Positions 20,276 to 30,500 of a stretch of 64,000 bases of DNA are shown piece by piece. The stretch is taken from positions 17,794,001-17,858,000 of the forward strand of contig JBHGNT010000017.1 of NCBI GenBank assembly GCA_043228905.1, read 5' to 3'. The notes beneath the pieces are model-generated. The model ran no database searches, was not told where the DNA came from, and saw only the letters and a program-made list of their open reading frames with translations. The first letter of the stretch is position 1. Every line of letters begins with the position of its first letter. The DNA is from Azolla caroliniana (taxonomy: Eukaryota; Polypodiophyta). The position numbers were made by a program, and so were the translations under genes.

Positions 20276-21041
20276 AGATGAGCCCCCTGTTCACCCCCAG
20301 CAAATAGCAGAGCTACAACAACAAGATCCTACTATTAAAGAGATAATCCTACAAATCCAAGGAGGTAGGCAAAGTCAGATCCATCGTAACTTTATAATTA
20401 TTAATAACATTTTACATTTTGTAAGTCAAGGTCAACCACCACGAGTCTACGTACCAGAAGCTCTTCGTCCAAGCTATCTAGAGTTCTATCATAGCAGTCA
20501 ACTCGCCGAGCACTTCGGATTCTGCAAGTTGTTACATCGCATTCGATCCCTCTATTATTGGCCCAAGCTCCGTCAATCCGTCTCCCAATTCCTGAAAGCA
20601 TGCCCAACGTGTCAATCAATGAAGGCTCCTCAACAATCGTATGGGACATTACACCCCATAAAAGTCACCGAGCCCTTCGAGCTAGTGGGATGGGACCTAA
20701 TGGGCCCTTTCCCTACATCGATTCATGGCAATAAATACATTTTGGTAATAATTGAGTACCTAACCCGCTGGTGTGAGGCGATTGCCCTATCCAATGCCAC
20801 AACTAACTCGGTCGCCCAGTCACTACTTCAACGAGTTATTTTTCCCCATGGTTGCCCACGCCAATTGTTAGACCAAGGATCACAATTCCACAGCAAGGTT
20901 ATTCGCATACTGAGCCACAGCTTGGGCATCGCACAAATCTTCACATCGTCGTATCATCTGCATTCTAATGGGCTCACCGAACACCTAAATCAAACAATTA
21001 AACAAGTAATCTCAACATATGTGGATCCATTACACCAATCA
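20276..21041 (+). pseudogene. G1 integrase, N-terminal and core part
   Basis: Open frame with the HHCC zinc domain (YHSSQLAEHFGFCKLLHRI ... CPTCQSMK). The catalytic core follows with Asp in VGWDLMGPFPTS and LLDQGSQF at the second Asp block. The Glu block is altered (NGLTEHLNQTIK, where the family has G-x-x-E-R). The frame runs into the C1 element after a Trp codon and continues at 26394. Confidence 0.75.
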
Positions 21042-21658
21042 TGGGGATTTCGGTCCCTTTCGGATGGGATGGTCAGATATCGGAGATGAATGCCGACAAG
21101 CCCGGTTTCGGTTTCGGATCCGGATGACGAAGACCCCGGTTTCGGTACCGGATGACGAGTGTACCCGGAGAGCGATCCGGATGCAGGGACATATCCGTGA
21201 ATATGTTCGCTATGGGCCCCTGAGGCTACAGTTGTAAATAGCCCAAAGTCATATAAGTATAAATATGACTTAGGGCAAACAGTTTTGTTGTTGCTTCTCA
21301 TTTTTCTGTTTTTCCACTTTAGAGGGGTGAAGAGAGAGCAGCCGTGAGAGAGAGAAAGAGAGAGAGCGCGAGAGAGAAAGAGGTAGACGCCTCTGTGTAT
21401 TTCCGCCGCCTGTGGCGAGGACAGCGAGCTCAAGGTCGTCGCCTTGGAGCTCGTCATTGTATACTTCTCTGTATAGTGTTGTTTGGAGTCTTGTACTCCC
21501 GTGGTTTTTCCCCGTTTAGGGTTTTCCACGTTAATCCTTGTGTACTCGCGTTTCTTCGTTTTGTTTCTACGTGTGTTTCCTATTTTCTGCTCCATTGATC
21601 CGCGATTAATCGGTTGTGGCCGAGATAAGAAGGTGGATAGAAGGGCCTATTCCTTACA
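21042..21658 (+). repeat. C1 5' LTR
   Basis: About 617 bp. U3 carries imperfect direct repeats of CCCGGTTTCGG and CCGGATGACGA (21095-21160). A TATA-like ATAAGTATAAATATG lies near 21256 and a GA-rich leader at 21328-21385. It ends CCTTACA. The exact left boundary is uncertain by about four bases because the adjoining TGG may be G1 sequence. Confidence 0.85.
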
Positions 21659-21661
21659 AAC

Positions 21662-21673
21662 TGGTATCAGAGC
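21662..21673 (+). other. C1 primer-binding site (tRNA-iMet)
   Basis: TGGTATCAGAGC lies three bases after the LTR. It is the standard initiator-methionine tRNA priming site of plant copia elements. Confidence 0.9.
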
Positions 21674-21687
21674 GACTGTTGCAGAAA

Positions 21688-24600
21688 ATGGAAGGCGGCG
21701 GCAGCGGGCAGCCGATGATGATGGTGCTGAATGCACAGAATTACGCCGACTGGAAGATCAAGATGGAGGATCTTCTGATTGTTCGGGACCTGTACGAACC
21801 GATTGACAGGTCGGAAATACCGAAGGGGGTACTTGAGTCGGAGTGGAAGCTCCTGAACCGGAAAGCCGTAGCGACGATCCGACAATATGTCGACGTAAGC
21901 GTCCTGCAACATGTGGCGAACGACACCAACGCATACGAGATGTGGAAGAAGCTGTCTGGCCTCTATGAGAGGAAGAATGCGTTGAACCGGACCTCCCTGA
22001 TGAGGAAGATTGTGAATCTCAAGTATCGGGACGGCGAGAGTATGGTGGAACACGTAAGCACGTTCATGGGATTCGTGAACCAGCTTGCGGCGATCAAGTT
22101 CCCGTTGGAGGATGCAATGCAAGCCATCATCCTGATGTGTACATTGCCGGAAAGCTGGGAGAACTTGGTGGTGACTCTCAGCACCTCGTGCACCGAAGAT
22201 AACTTGTCCTTACAAACTGTAAAGACAAGTATTCTGAATGAAGAAGCGCGTCGGAGAGATAAGGAACCGGCCTCCGACCCGAAGATGCTGTTTACCGAAT
22301 CGGATCGGGGAAGACAATGGAACCGGAGTCCGCAAAGACGGGAGAAGTCGGGGACCCGGTCGCAGTCAAGAGGAAGGCCCACATGCTTCCACTGTGGGAA
22401 GCCGGGGCACTTCCGAAAGAATTGTCGGCATTACCGAAAAGACAACGGAGCCGACGACACCGACTCGAAGAAGTCACCGGAGAGAAACGGTGCATACCGG
22501 GGAGCCACGGACCGGAGAGGTTCGGATCGGCGAGGACAGGACCGGAAAGGAACAACGGCACTCGCGGCAAGTGAGGAAGAAATCATGCTCATCACCGAAG
22601 AAGGTGAGCTAAACGTTGCCGGCGATGAGACGAACTGGGTGGTCGATTCCGGAGCATCGTTCCACCTGACCCCGGAGAGAAGATACTTCTCATCCTACAC
22701 AGCCGGTGAGCATGGCTGTGTTCGGATGGGAAATGAAGGTACGTGCCGGATTGCCGGCATAGGAGACGTGTGGTTGACAACCCCGACCGGATGCAAAATG
22801 CTGCTGAAAGATGTCCGACACGTTCCGGAGGTCCGATTGAACCTGATTTCGGCCGGGAGGCTAGATGATGAAGGCTACACGGGTAGCATCCGGAACGGTG
22901 TCATGAAGTTCAGCAAGGGGAGCTTGATAGTGGTTCGGGCCCGGAAGGTCAACACACTGTACCTGATGAATGCCCGGTTATGTCCGGAAGAGCTGAATGT
23001 GGCAGCCGACACTGCCGGTGAGCTGTGGCACAAAAGACTGTGCCACATGAGTGAGAAGGGGATGAAGAGGCTTGCAGAAGACAACCTCATCCCAGTGAAG
23101 CACGTGCACCTGGAGAAGTGCACCGACTGCCTGGCCGGTAAGCAAAACCGAACCTCCTTCCACTCAAGGCCACCGACGAGACGTAGCGCACCATTGGAGT
23201 TGGTGCACACTGATGTGTGTCAGGTAGAAACGAAGTCACATGGCGGAGCCCAGTACTTCGTGACATTCATTGATGATCACAGCCGGAAGCTGTGGACGGC
23301 ACCGTTGAAGACAAAGGACCAAGTGTTGTCCGTCTTCAAAGAACTCCACGCGAGAGTGGAAAGGGAATCCGGCAAGAAGCTGAAAGCGATACGAGCGGAT
23401 AACGGAGGGGAATACCGGGGGCAGTTCCAGGAGTACTGTCGCTCGAAGGGAATCCGGCTCGAGTTTACTGTGCCGAAGACGCCGGAACTGAACGGGCTGG
23501 CCGAGAGGATGAACCGGACCATAATGGAGCGGGTCCGGAGTATGCTGGCGCATGCGAAATTACCCAAGGGGTTTTGGGCTGAGGCAATGTCGACGGCGAC
23601 ATATGTGATAAACAGATCACCCTCAGTTCCTTTGGACGGAGACACGCCGCAGAGAGTGTGGACCGGTAAGGAAGTGTCCTACCGGCATCTGAAGGTGTTC
23701 GGGTGTCTCGCATACGTGCATGTGGCAAAGGACCGGAGAGGAAAGCTAGATCCTAAGACCCGGCCATGCATATTCCTCGGTTACGGCGACGACGAGTTCG
23801 GCTACCGAGTATGGGACCCGGTCGACAAGAAGATATTCAGGAGTCGAGACATCATCTTCATGGAGGACAAGACACTCGCCGACTGGGAGTCGGAGAAGAA
23901 GATGAAGAGCTCCAAGTCGATCGGTGAGGATCAACTCTACGAGGAGCAGTCCCGACCGGCAAGGGACCGGTTAACACTCGAGGATCCGGCCGAAGACGGT
24001 GAAGAAACAGAACCGGCCGAAGAAGATGAAAATGATACCGGAACCGGCCCCGATCCCGAAATGGATTCGGATGAAGAAGAAGAATCGGAAGAACCGGTTA
24101 CCGAAGCTCCGGAACGGAGATACCCTCTAAGAGAGAGAAGGGCCCCCCGGAGATTTCCGGAACCAGAGCACGTGTTGCTAACCGACGAGGGGGAGCCGGA
24201 GAGCTTTGAAGAAGCAAAGCATGACACCCAGAGCCGCAGGTGGTTGAGTGCCATGCAGGACGAGATGGATTCCCTGCATGAGAACCACACATATGAACTT
24301 GTGGAGTTGCCGAAAGGAAAGCGGGCACTGCGAAACAAGTGGGTGTTCAAGCTGAAACCGGGAGATGCCGGAAACCCCCCGAGATACAAAGCCAGGATCG
24401 TGGTGAAGGGGTTTCAGCAAAAGAAGGGCGTCGACTTCGACGAGATATTTGCCCCGGTAGTGAAGATGACCTCCATCCGGACGGTGCTGAGCATAGCGGC
24501 AAGCATGGACCTCGAGGTAGAACAGATGGACGTGAAGACGGCATTCCTTCACGGCGACCTCGATGAAGAGATCTACATGCAGCAACCGGAAGGATTCGAG

Positions 24601-25764
24601 AAGAAAGGGAAGGAGCACCTGGTATGCCGGTTGAAGAAGAGCCTTTACGGACTGAAGCAGGCTCCCCGGCAATGGTACCGGAAGTTCGACTCCTTCATGA
24701 CCGACGAAGGGTACCTCAAAACGCAGTCCGACCACTGCGTGTTTGTGAAGAAGTTCGAAGGAGGAGACTTTCTAATACTCCTCCTGTACGTGGACGACAT
24801 GTTGATCGTCGGACGGGACCAGGTCAAGATCCGGATGCTGAAGAAGGCTCTTCACCGAACCTTCTCAATGAAGGACCTGGGTCCGGCGAGACAAATACTA
24901 GGGATGCACATCATCCGGGACCGGAGCAAGAAACAGTTGTGGCTGTCACAGGAGAAGTACGTGACGAAGGTGCTTCACCGGTTCAACATGTCGGAAGCAA
25001 GACCGGTCGGATCGACCCTCCCGACAAACTGCAAGCTGTCCAGCAAGCAAAGTCCCAAGACAAAGGCTGAAAAGGAGGATATGATGAAAGTGCCGTATGC
25101 CTCAGCCGTCGGGAGCTTGATGTACGCCATGGTGTGTACGAGACCGGACATCGGATATGCAGTCGGAGTGGTGAGCCGGTACATGAGCAATCCCGGCAAA
25201 GAGCATTGGAACGCGGCCAAGTGGATACTCCGATACCTGAAGGGCACGGCAAACGTGTGCCTCCGATTCGGCTCCGGAAAGCCCGAACTCGACGGCTTTA
25301 CCGATTCGGATATGTCGGCTGATGCAGATACCAGCCGGTCCACATCAGGGTATGTGATGACGTATGCAGGGGGAGCTGTTTCATGGCAGTCGAGGCTGCA
25401 GAAGACGGTTGCGCTGTCAACCACGGAGGCGGAGTACATGGCGGCTGTTGAAGCCGGCAAGGAAATAATATGGATGAAGGACTTCATTAGAGAGCTCGGT
25501 ATCCGGCAGGAGGAGTACCGACTCTACTGCGACAGTCAGAGTGCAATCCACCTTGCAAAGAACGCGGCCTATCACTCCCGGACGAAGCACATCCAGCGAA
25601 GATATCACTGGATCCGGGAAAGGATAGAAGACAAGGAGTTCGTGCTGACGAAGATCCACACCGACGAGAACGGGTCGGATATGCTGACCAAGGTGCTCAC
25701 ACCCGACAAGCTGGAAGCATGCCGGAAGAGGATCGGATTGGAGAGACATCCCATGCCGAAGTGA
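21688..25764 (+). CDS. C1 gag-pol polyprotein (Ty1/copia), intact
   Basis: 1358 residues from the first ATG after the PBS. The frame is also open 24 codons upstream into the LTR, but that ATG precedes the priming site. Order: gag (residues 1-230, DUF4219/UBN2 type), zinc knuckle CFHCGKPGHFRKNC (about 233-246), protease DSG at 320-322 (WVVDSGASFHL), integrase zinc domain (about 445-480), integrase D-D-E with HTDVC (about 508), RADNGGEY (about 571) and GLAERMNR (Glu about 607). RT follows with MDVKTAFLHGD (about 947) and YVDDMLIVG (about 1034), then RNase H (about 1205-1330). Copia order (integrase before RT) is clear. All catalytic residues I can name are present. The CCGG-rich codons contrast with neighbouring decayed DNA and fit little CpG loss. 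Confidence 0.95.
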   Translation: MEGGGSGQPMMMVLNAQNYADWKIKMEDLLIVRDLYEPIDRSEIPKGVLESEWKLLNRKAVATIRQYVDVSVLQHVANDTNAYEMWKKLSGLYERKNALNRTSLMRKIVNLKYRDGESMVEHVSTFMGFVNQLAAIKFPLEDAMQAIILMCTLPESWENLVVTLSTSCTEDNLSLQTVKTSILNEEARRRDKEPASDPKMLFTESDRGRQWNRSPQRREKSGTRSQSRGRPTCFHCGKPGHFRKNCRHYRKDNGADDTDSKKSPERNGAYRGATDRRGSDRRGQDRKGTTALAASEEEIMLITEEGELNVAGDETNWVVDSGASFHLTPERRYFSSYTAGEHGCVRMGNEGTCRIAGIGDVWLTTPTGCKMLLKDVRHVPEVRLNLISAGRLDDEGYTGSIRNGVMKFSKGSLIVVRARKVNTLYLMNARLCPEELNVAADTAGELWHKRLCHMSEKGMKRLAEDNLIPVKHVHLEKCTDCLAGKQNRTSFHSRPPTRRSAPLELVHTDVCQVETKSHGGAQYFVTFIDDHSRKLWTAPLKTKDQVLSVFKELHARVERESGKKLKAIRADNGGEYRGQFQEYCRSKGIRLEFTVPKTPELNGLAERMNRTIMERVRSMLAHAKLPKGFWAEAMSTATYVINRSPSVPLDGDTPQRVWTGKEVSYRHLKVFGCLAYVHVAKDRRGKLDPKTRPCIFLGYGDDEFGYRVWDPVDKKIFRSRDIIFMEDKTLADWESEKKMKSSKSIGEDQLYEEQSRPARDRLTLEDPAEDGEETEPAEEDENDTGTGPDPEMDSDEEEESEEPVTEAPERRYPLRERRAPRRFPEPEHVLLTDEGEPESFEEAKHDTQSRRWLSAMQDEMDSLHENHTYELVELPKGKRALRNKWVFKLKPGDAGNPPRYKARIVVKGFQQKKGVDFDEIFAPVVKMTSIRTVLSIAASMDLEVEQMDVKTAFLHGDLDEEIYMQQPEGFEKKGKEHLVCRLKKSLYGLKQAPRQWYRKFDSFMTDEGYLKTQSDHCVFVKKFEGGDFLILLLYVDDMLIVGRDQVKIRMLKKALHRTFSMKDLGPARQILGMHIIRDRSKKQLWLSQEKYVTKVLHRFNMSEARPVGSTLPTNCKLSSKQSPKTKAEKEDMMKVPYASAVGSLMYAMVCTRPDIGYAVGVVSRYMSNPGKEHWNAAKWILRYLKGTANVCLRFGSGKPELDGFTDSDMSADADTSRSTSGYVMTYAGGAVSWQSRLQKTVALSTTEAEYMAAVEAGKEIIWMKDFIRELGIRQEEYRLYCDSQSAIHLAKNAAYHSRTKHIQRRYHWIRERIEDKEFVLTKIHTDENGSDMLTKVLTPDKLEACRKRIGLERHPMPK

Positions 25765-25774
25765 AGGGGGAGTT
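25762..25774 (+). other. C1 polypurine tract
   Basis: TGAAGGGGGAGTT overlaps the stop codon and abuts the 3' LTR start TGTTGGG. Confidence 0.8.
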
Positions 25775-26393
25775 TGTTGGGATTTCGGTCCCTTTCGGAT
25801 GGGATGGTCGGATATCGGAGATGAATGCCGACAAGCCCGGTTTCGGTTTCGGATCCGGATGACGAAGACCCCGGTTTCGGTACCGGATGACGAGTGTACC
25901 CGGAGAGCGATCCGGATGCAGGGACATATCCGTGAATATGTTCGCTATGGGCCCCTGAGGCTACAGTTGTAAATAGCCCAAAGTCATATAAGTATAAATA
26001 TGACTTAGGGCAAACAGTTTTGTTGTTGCTTCTCATTTTTCTGTTTTTCCACTTTAGAGGGGTGAAGAGAGAGCAGCCGTGAGAGAGAGAAAGAGAGAGA
26101 GCGCGAGAGAGAAAGAGGTAGACGCCTCTGTGTATTTCCGCCGCCTGTGGCGAGGACAGCGAGCTCAAGGTCGTCGCCTTGGAGCTCGTCATTGTATACT
26201 TCTCTGTATAGTGTTGTTTGGAGTCTTGTACTCCCGTGGTTTTTCCCCGTTTAGGGTTTTCCACGTTAATCCTTGTGTACTCGCGTTTCTTCGTTTTGTT
26301 TCTACGTGTGTTTCCTATTTTCTGCTCCATTGATCCGCGATTAATCGGTTGTGGCCGAGATAAGAAGGTGGATAGAAGGGCCTATTCCTTACA
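25775..26393 (+). repeat. C1 3' LTR
   Basis: 619 bp, TGTTGGG...CCTTACA. Essentially identical to the 5' LTR. Confidence 0.95.
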
Positions 26394-26960
26394 GTTGTCC
26401 ATGCATACAATACCTCAGTACAGGAATCTACTCGCATCAGCCCTTTTCGGGCATTTTATGATCGTGATCCACGGTTGCCGCCAGACATACATGTCGTAAA
26501 AGCCCAACCTTGCCACGCGGGTGCAACCGAATGGTGGTTGCACCTCCAGATGCATCAGCCGCTATTGCGATGTGCAATCCAACACAACCTGTGCATGGCC
26601 CAACAAAGACAGTAAAAGCATTTTGACGCTTCTCACACGCCACTCGAGTTACAAATAGGAGAAATAGTCTGAGTATACTACATGATTCGCAAGACCGTAC
26701 TTTGTGAATCATTCATGCATAGATGGTTAGGACCCTACACGGTTTTGGCACGCATCGGACCACAGACATACCGGTTGCGATGCACATCAAATTCTTCAAA
26801 GACGGTAGCTCACATATGCCACATTAAACGCGTACCAATAGCTACCCTGGATGCAGACCACGAGCGGTCAACTGAGGATCAAATTAGAGATGCCCCCGAA
26901 GTCGTTCCTGTTGACGATTCCAGCGTTGTGGTTGGGATGAGGTCGTTCCCCTCTGATTAG
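26394..26960 (+). pseudogene. G1 integrase, C-terminal part
   Basis: Resumes at VVHAYNTSVQESTRISPFRA, the end of the integrase core, then RDPRLPPDIHV. After frame changes it reads WLGPYTVLARIGPQTYRL and VAHICHIKRV, the Ty3 integrase C-terminal fold. It ends in an acidic tail with a stop at 26958. No chromodomain was seen. Confidence 0.7.
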
Positions 26961-27066
26961 GTAGCCACAATTTCGATTGGAATGAGGTCGCTCCTTTTGA
27001 TTATGCAACAGAGTTTCCGTCTCTTGGTCTCCGCATTCACTGTAAACCCTGGGTTTTTACTTTTTC

Positions 27067-27129
27067 AAAAAAGGGGGAGAGAGGGGAGAGTCGGATAAAC
27101 CCTAACACCCTTTTTCAAAAACGGGGTAG
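27067..27129 (+). other. G1 polypurine tract region
   Basis: Two candidate tracts: AAAAAAGGGGGAGAGAGGGG (from 27067) and AAAAACGGGGTAG directly touching the 3' LTR. Confidence 0.55.
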
Positions 27130-27269
27130 TGTTAGGTAGTGGAGCAAGAATGGGTTTGGTTAGTTAGGTGAAGCACCAAGAAGTTAAAGATGTAACTAAC
27201 ACGATTATAAATAGAAACAAAGGAGGTCCAATGAGGACACTTTTTGGAGTCTACTTTGTGTATGTTACA
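27130..27269 (+). repeat. G1 3' LTR
   Basis: 140-bp partner of 6006-6145, with three substitutions by eye. Confidence 0.85.
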
Positions 27270-27589
27270 ATACTAATCATATTTTTATAATCTATTAATG
27301 AATGATTGTTCTCTTTTTAGTGAATTAGATTTATTTAAATAAAAAAATGAATGAATTAATATTTTGTATATTTATTTTGTAAAATGAATGGTTTTATAAT
27401 ATTCTTAGTGCCATTTCATATTCTCGAATATTGCGAATATCACGCGTGGAGAATATGGCGAATATCACGCATGTGTCAATCTATGAGTGTAACACAAGAT
27501 AATCCTTCGTTAATCTCTTAAGAAGAACTCTACAAAAACATTATTACCAGTCTAGGCTTGTACAAGGCCTTGGTGGAGGCCGGCAACAT
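27270..27589. other. AT-rich spacer with a short tandem repeat
   Basis: Host DNA right of G1. At about 27422-27475 a unit of about 24 bp containing GCGAATATCACGC occurs twice. No gene. Confidence 0.5.
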
Positions 27590-30500
27590 CACGAGTGCAA
27601 AAGACTTCGGGAGGAGTTGAATGGACCCTTAATATTGGGGTCAACATTGACATATTGCTTTTGCAGGAACACCACCTCTCTCAAGAGAGAGCTTAGAGCC
27701 TAGTAAACCCCTTTTCGGGTGGGTGGCCCACATGGTGGTCGGCTGCACAGGGTGACCTCCACCGAAGAGGAGGGGTATGCATCTCGATCAGCGACAAGGC
27801 CCGATACGAAGTAACATCACATAGCACGCTAGTGGCGAGTATAGCCTTATATGTGCTTCTGAAATGGAATCGCCTTCAGATTGGGGTGCTAAACATTTAT
27901 GCCCCTAACTCTTCACCCAAGAGAGAAATCTTCTGGAGGATGTTAGCGACAACATTGCCTGATGCAGAGGCATGGGTAAAGGTCGGTGATTTCAACATAA
28001 CTGAGCACCTGGGATATAGGAAAGGGGGGGACCCAAAGACCGCTTCATAGTGCGAAGTTGGATTCACGGGCTTTCCTAATTGGCAAAATTGGGATGAAGG
28101 ATACATGGTGCTCTTCCCTTAGGAGATGCTCACATTCGCTACACTTCTCCCGAGCTGCTGCGAATGCTAGGGGTGGTAGTCTTGCACGGCTAGACCGCAT
28201 ATACATCAGCTCGTCCCTTGAAAAGTTGGGGGGCTCCTTTGCTATCTTGGCAGGTCTTAACCCACCCCGCGGTAGCAAGGGGAGTCTCAATGTGAAAATC
28301 CCCACAAAGATCATGAACAATGTAGAGGTGAAGGCAGGTCTACATTGTATATGGAGAGAGACCATTTTAAGTGAATCGGCCAGTGAGGATTTGCAGAAAA
28401 AATTGGCCCTCTCCTCCACCTTTTTACAACAGGAAACCAAGCGGGCCCTCCAGCAACACACCAATTGCTACAAGCAGACCCTGGTTGCAATTGGTCTAGA
28501 GCTAAGCTGGAGGAAGCGAAGATGAAGCTACGGGAAAGGACGTTGAAGAAGAACCGAATGCAATTTCGAAGGACCGCAGCATGGTGAGCTAGAACAGACG
28601 ACAAGGTCAACCGACATTTCTTTTAGTTCAGCACACCCAAGGATGGTGGTGGACATATACAAGGGCTGCACAAAACAAACGACTTAATAACAAAGGACAA
28701 GGATGAGATTCTGCATATGGTAACACAATACTATCGCGACATGCTCGCACCTATGCATATGCGGCAAAACACAGAGCTGGCTGAGAGGGTGATGGCTTGC
28801 ATTCACCCCAAAGTAACCCATGAGATGGAAGTTGTGCTCGATAGCCCCATTTCTCGATTAGAACTCTCAGAGGCACTCAGGGAATTGCAGAGAGGAGCAT
28901 GCCTCGGCCTCGATGGTCTCTCATGATATCTTTTTGAGATTCATTGGGAAAATGTTATCCCGTCATTGGAAGCTGGGGTTCAGGAGATTTGAACCTCAAG
29001 AATGATGTCGACTAGCCTGGCTGAGGGGATGATCTATCTCATCCCTAAAGCGGCAGGGCGAAGCCTATAGCTGCGACAATGGCGTCCAATCACGATCCCT
29101 AACATGATATACAAGATACTCACAAAAGTCCTAGCTCGGTAGATAGCAAGCTTCTTACCGGACATCATACATGAGAACCAAATAGGGTTTATCAAGGGTA
29201 GGTGTATCTTTGATAATGTGTTGCTTCTCTGGGAAGTTATGGCATTGGCAGATCTCTCCGTATCGAGCTCGGCTATTCTGATGTTAGACTTTGAGAAGGC
29301 CTACAATAGGGTATTATGGCCCTTTTTGGAAAGTGTGATGAGAGCTATGGGCCTACCCCAACAATGGAGGAATTGCACTTCTGCACTCTATCGGACTGCT
29401 ACCAATAACGTGATGGTAGTTGGTGCTAGGGGCCCCGCCTTCCAACTACATCGCTCAGTGTGGCAAGGTTGTCCCCTAACCCCATATCTCTATCTATTTG
29501 TAATCGAGGCTTTCTCTGCCTACTTACAAACACCAATCAACGGACTGAGGGGATTGCCCATCCCCAATGTGACTGAAGATCTTCTGTTATCTTAATATGC
29601 CGACGATATGGTCCTTTTCTTGCAGGGCGATGATGGAGAATTTGCAGCGGGTTGAACATCTTGTTGACGACTTTTGTCAGGCTGTTGGTGCCAAGGTCAA
29701 TTGGGATAAAACCCAAGGCCTCTGGTTCAGCGAACAAGAGAAACCAAGATGGCAACCCCATGCTAATTTTACATGGGTCCTTGATGGGATGACATTCAAG
29801 TACCTAGGATTTACAATGGGGAGGGCAATCCCCAAGGGAGCGCAATTGTCCCATGTGCAAGCCAAAATAAGCAAGAAGTTGAACCAATGGAGCGGATCTA
29901 AATTATCCTTCGTTGGTAGGGTTTTTATTGCGAACCAAGTGATGCTCGCCACCATGTGGCACTCAATCTCCTGCTGGATTATGGACCCTGTAGGTTTGCA
30001 CACAATTAAGGTTGTCATCAGGGGGTTTATATGGTTAGATAAGGACAACCCGATGGTTGCCACCAGACTGTCATGGCATTGGTTAACGCAATCGTGGGCC
30101 AAAGGGGGGCTTGGCCTCATAGACCCCTTAATGGAGAGTCGAGCATTGCTAGCCAAAATGGTGGTTCGATGCCACTTGCAAGTAAGGGGTGCTGGAAGGT
30201 ACTACTTCACAACAGGTTGCAAGCAGGGACTCCCAAGTATGGTAGGCCTTGGCCTAACTCTTTGAATTGGTGTTGCACGAGTGGAGGCCCACCCAAGATG
30301 GCTTGTCAACCAGAGGATGGGTCACGAACTCCATCTTGCGGGCATGGTGTCACGTATGACATCATTTGGTCAAGCACACCCCAAAGACACTAATCAAGTG
30401 GTCTAGAAAACCATTATTTTGGAACCCTTAGGCGCGAACAAGTGACAATATGATGTCAGGGCAGCTTAAGGGCCTAGCATGGGGAAAGCTGGCGCAGACA

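Larger units (their letters stand above)
21042..26393 (+). mobile_element. C1, young Ty1/copia retrotransposon nested in G1 integrase
   Basis: LTRs 21042-21658 and 25775-26393 differ, by eye, by one substitution (A at 21075 versus G at 25810) and the first few bases. The 5' LTR lacks the TT of TGTTGGG. PBS, one uninterrupted gag-pol frame and PPT are all present. No target duplication is seen (AATCA left, GTTGT right), and a few host codons of the G1 integrase appear missing at the junction. It is by far the best-preserved element here and could be autonomous. Confidence 0.9.
6006..27269 (+). mobile_element. G1, Ty3/gypsy retrotransposon split by three nested LTR elements
   Basis: The two ends are a 140-bp direct repeat (6006-6145 and 27130-27269) starting TGTTAGG and ending GTTACA. 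In between, on the plus strand, gag, protease, RT and integrase pieces appear in gypsy order. They are separated by G2a (6834-13851), N1 (15177-19941) and C1 (21042-26393). Subtracting the insertions leaves about 4.1 kb of G1, short because the end of RT and all of RNase H are missing near 20275. Flanks AATAT and ATACT do not give a clean target duplication. All coding parts carry stops or shifts, so it is dead. Confidence 0.85.

Noticed and set aside
21616-21687. In-frame ATG 24 codons upstream of the C1 gag start
   Set aside because: It lies in the LTR upstream of the primer-binding site; the ATG at 21688 is the conventional start for this layout.
24178-24735. Long antisense reading frames opposite the C1 polyprotein (also 23277-23645 and 23937-24389)
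   Set aside because: They are mirror frames of a GC-rich, intact copia gene, with no recognisable domain of their own.
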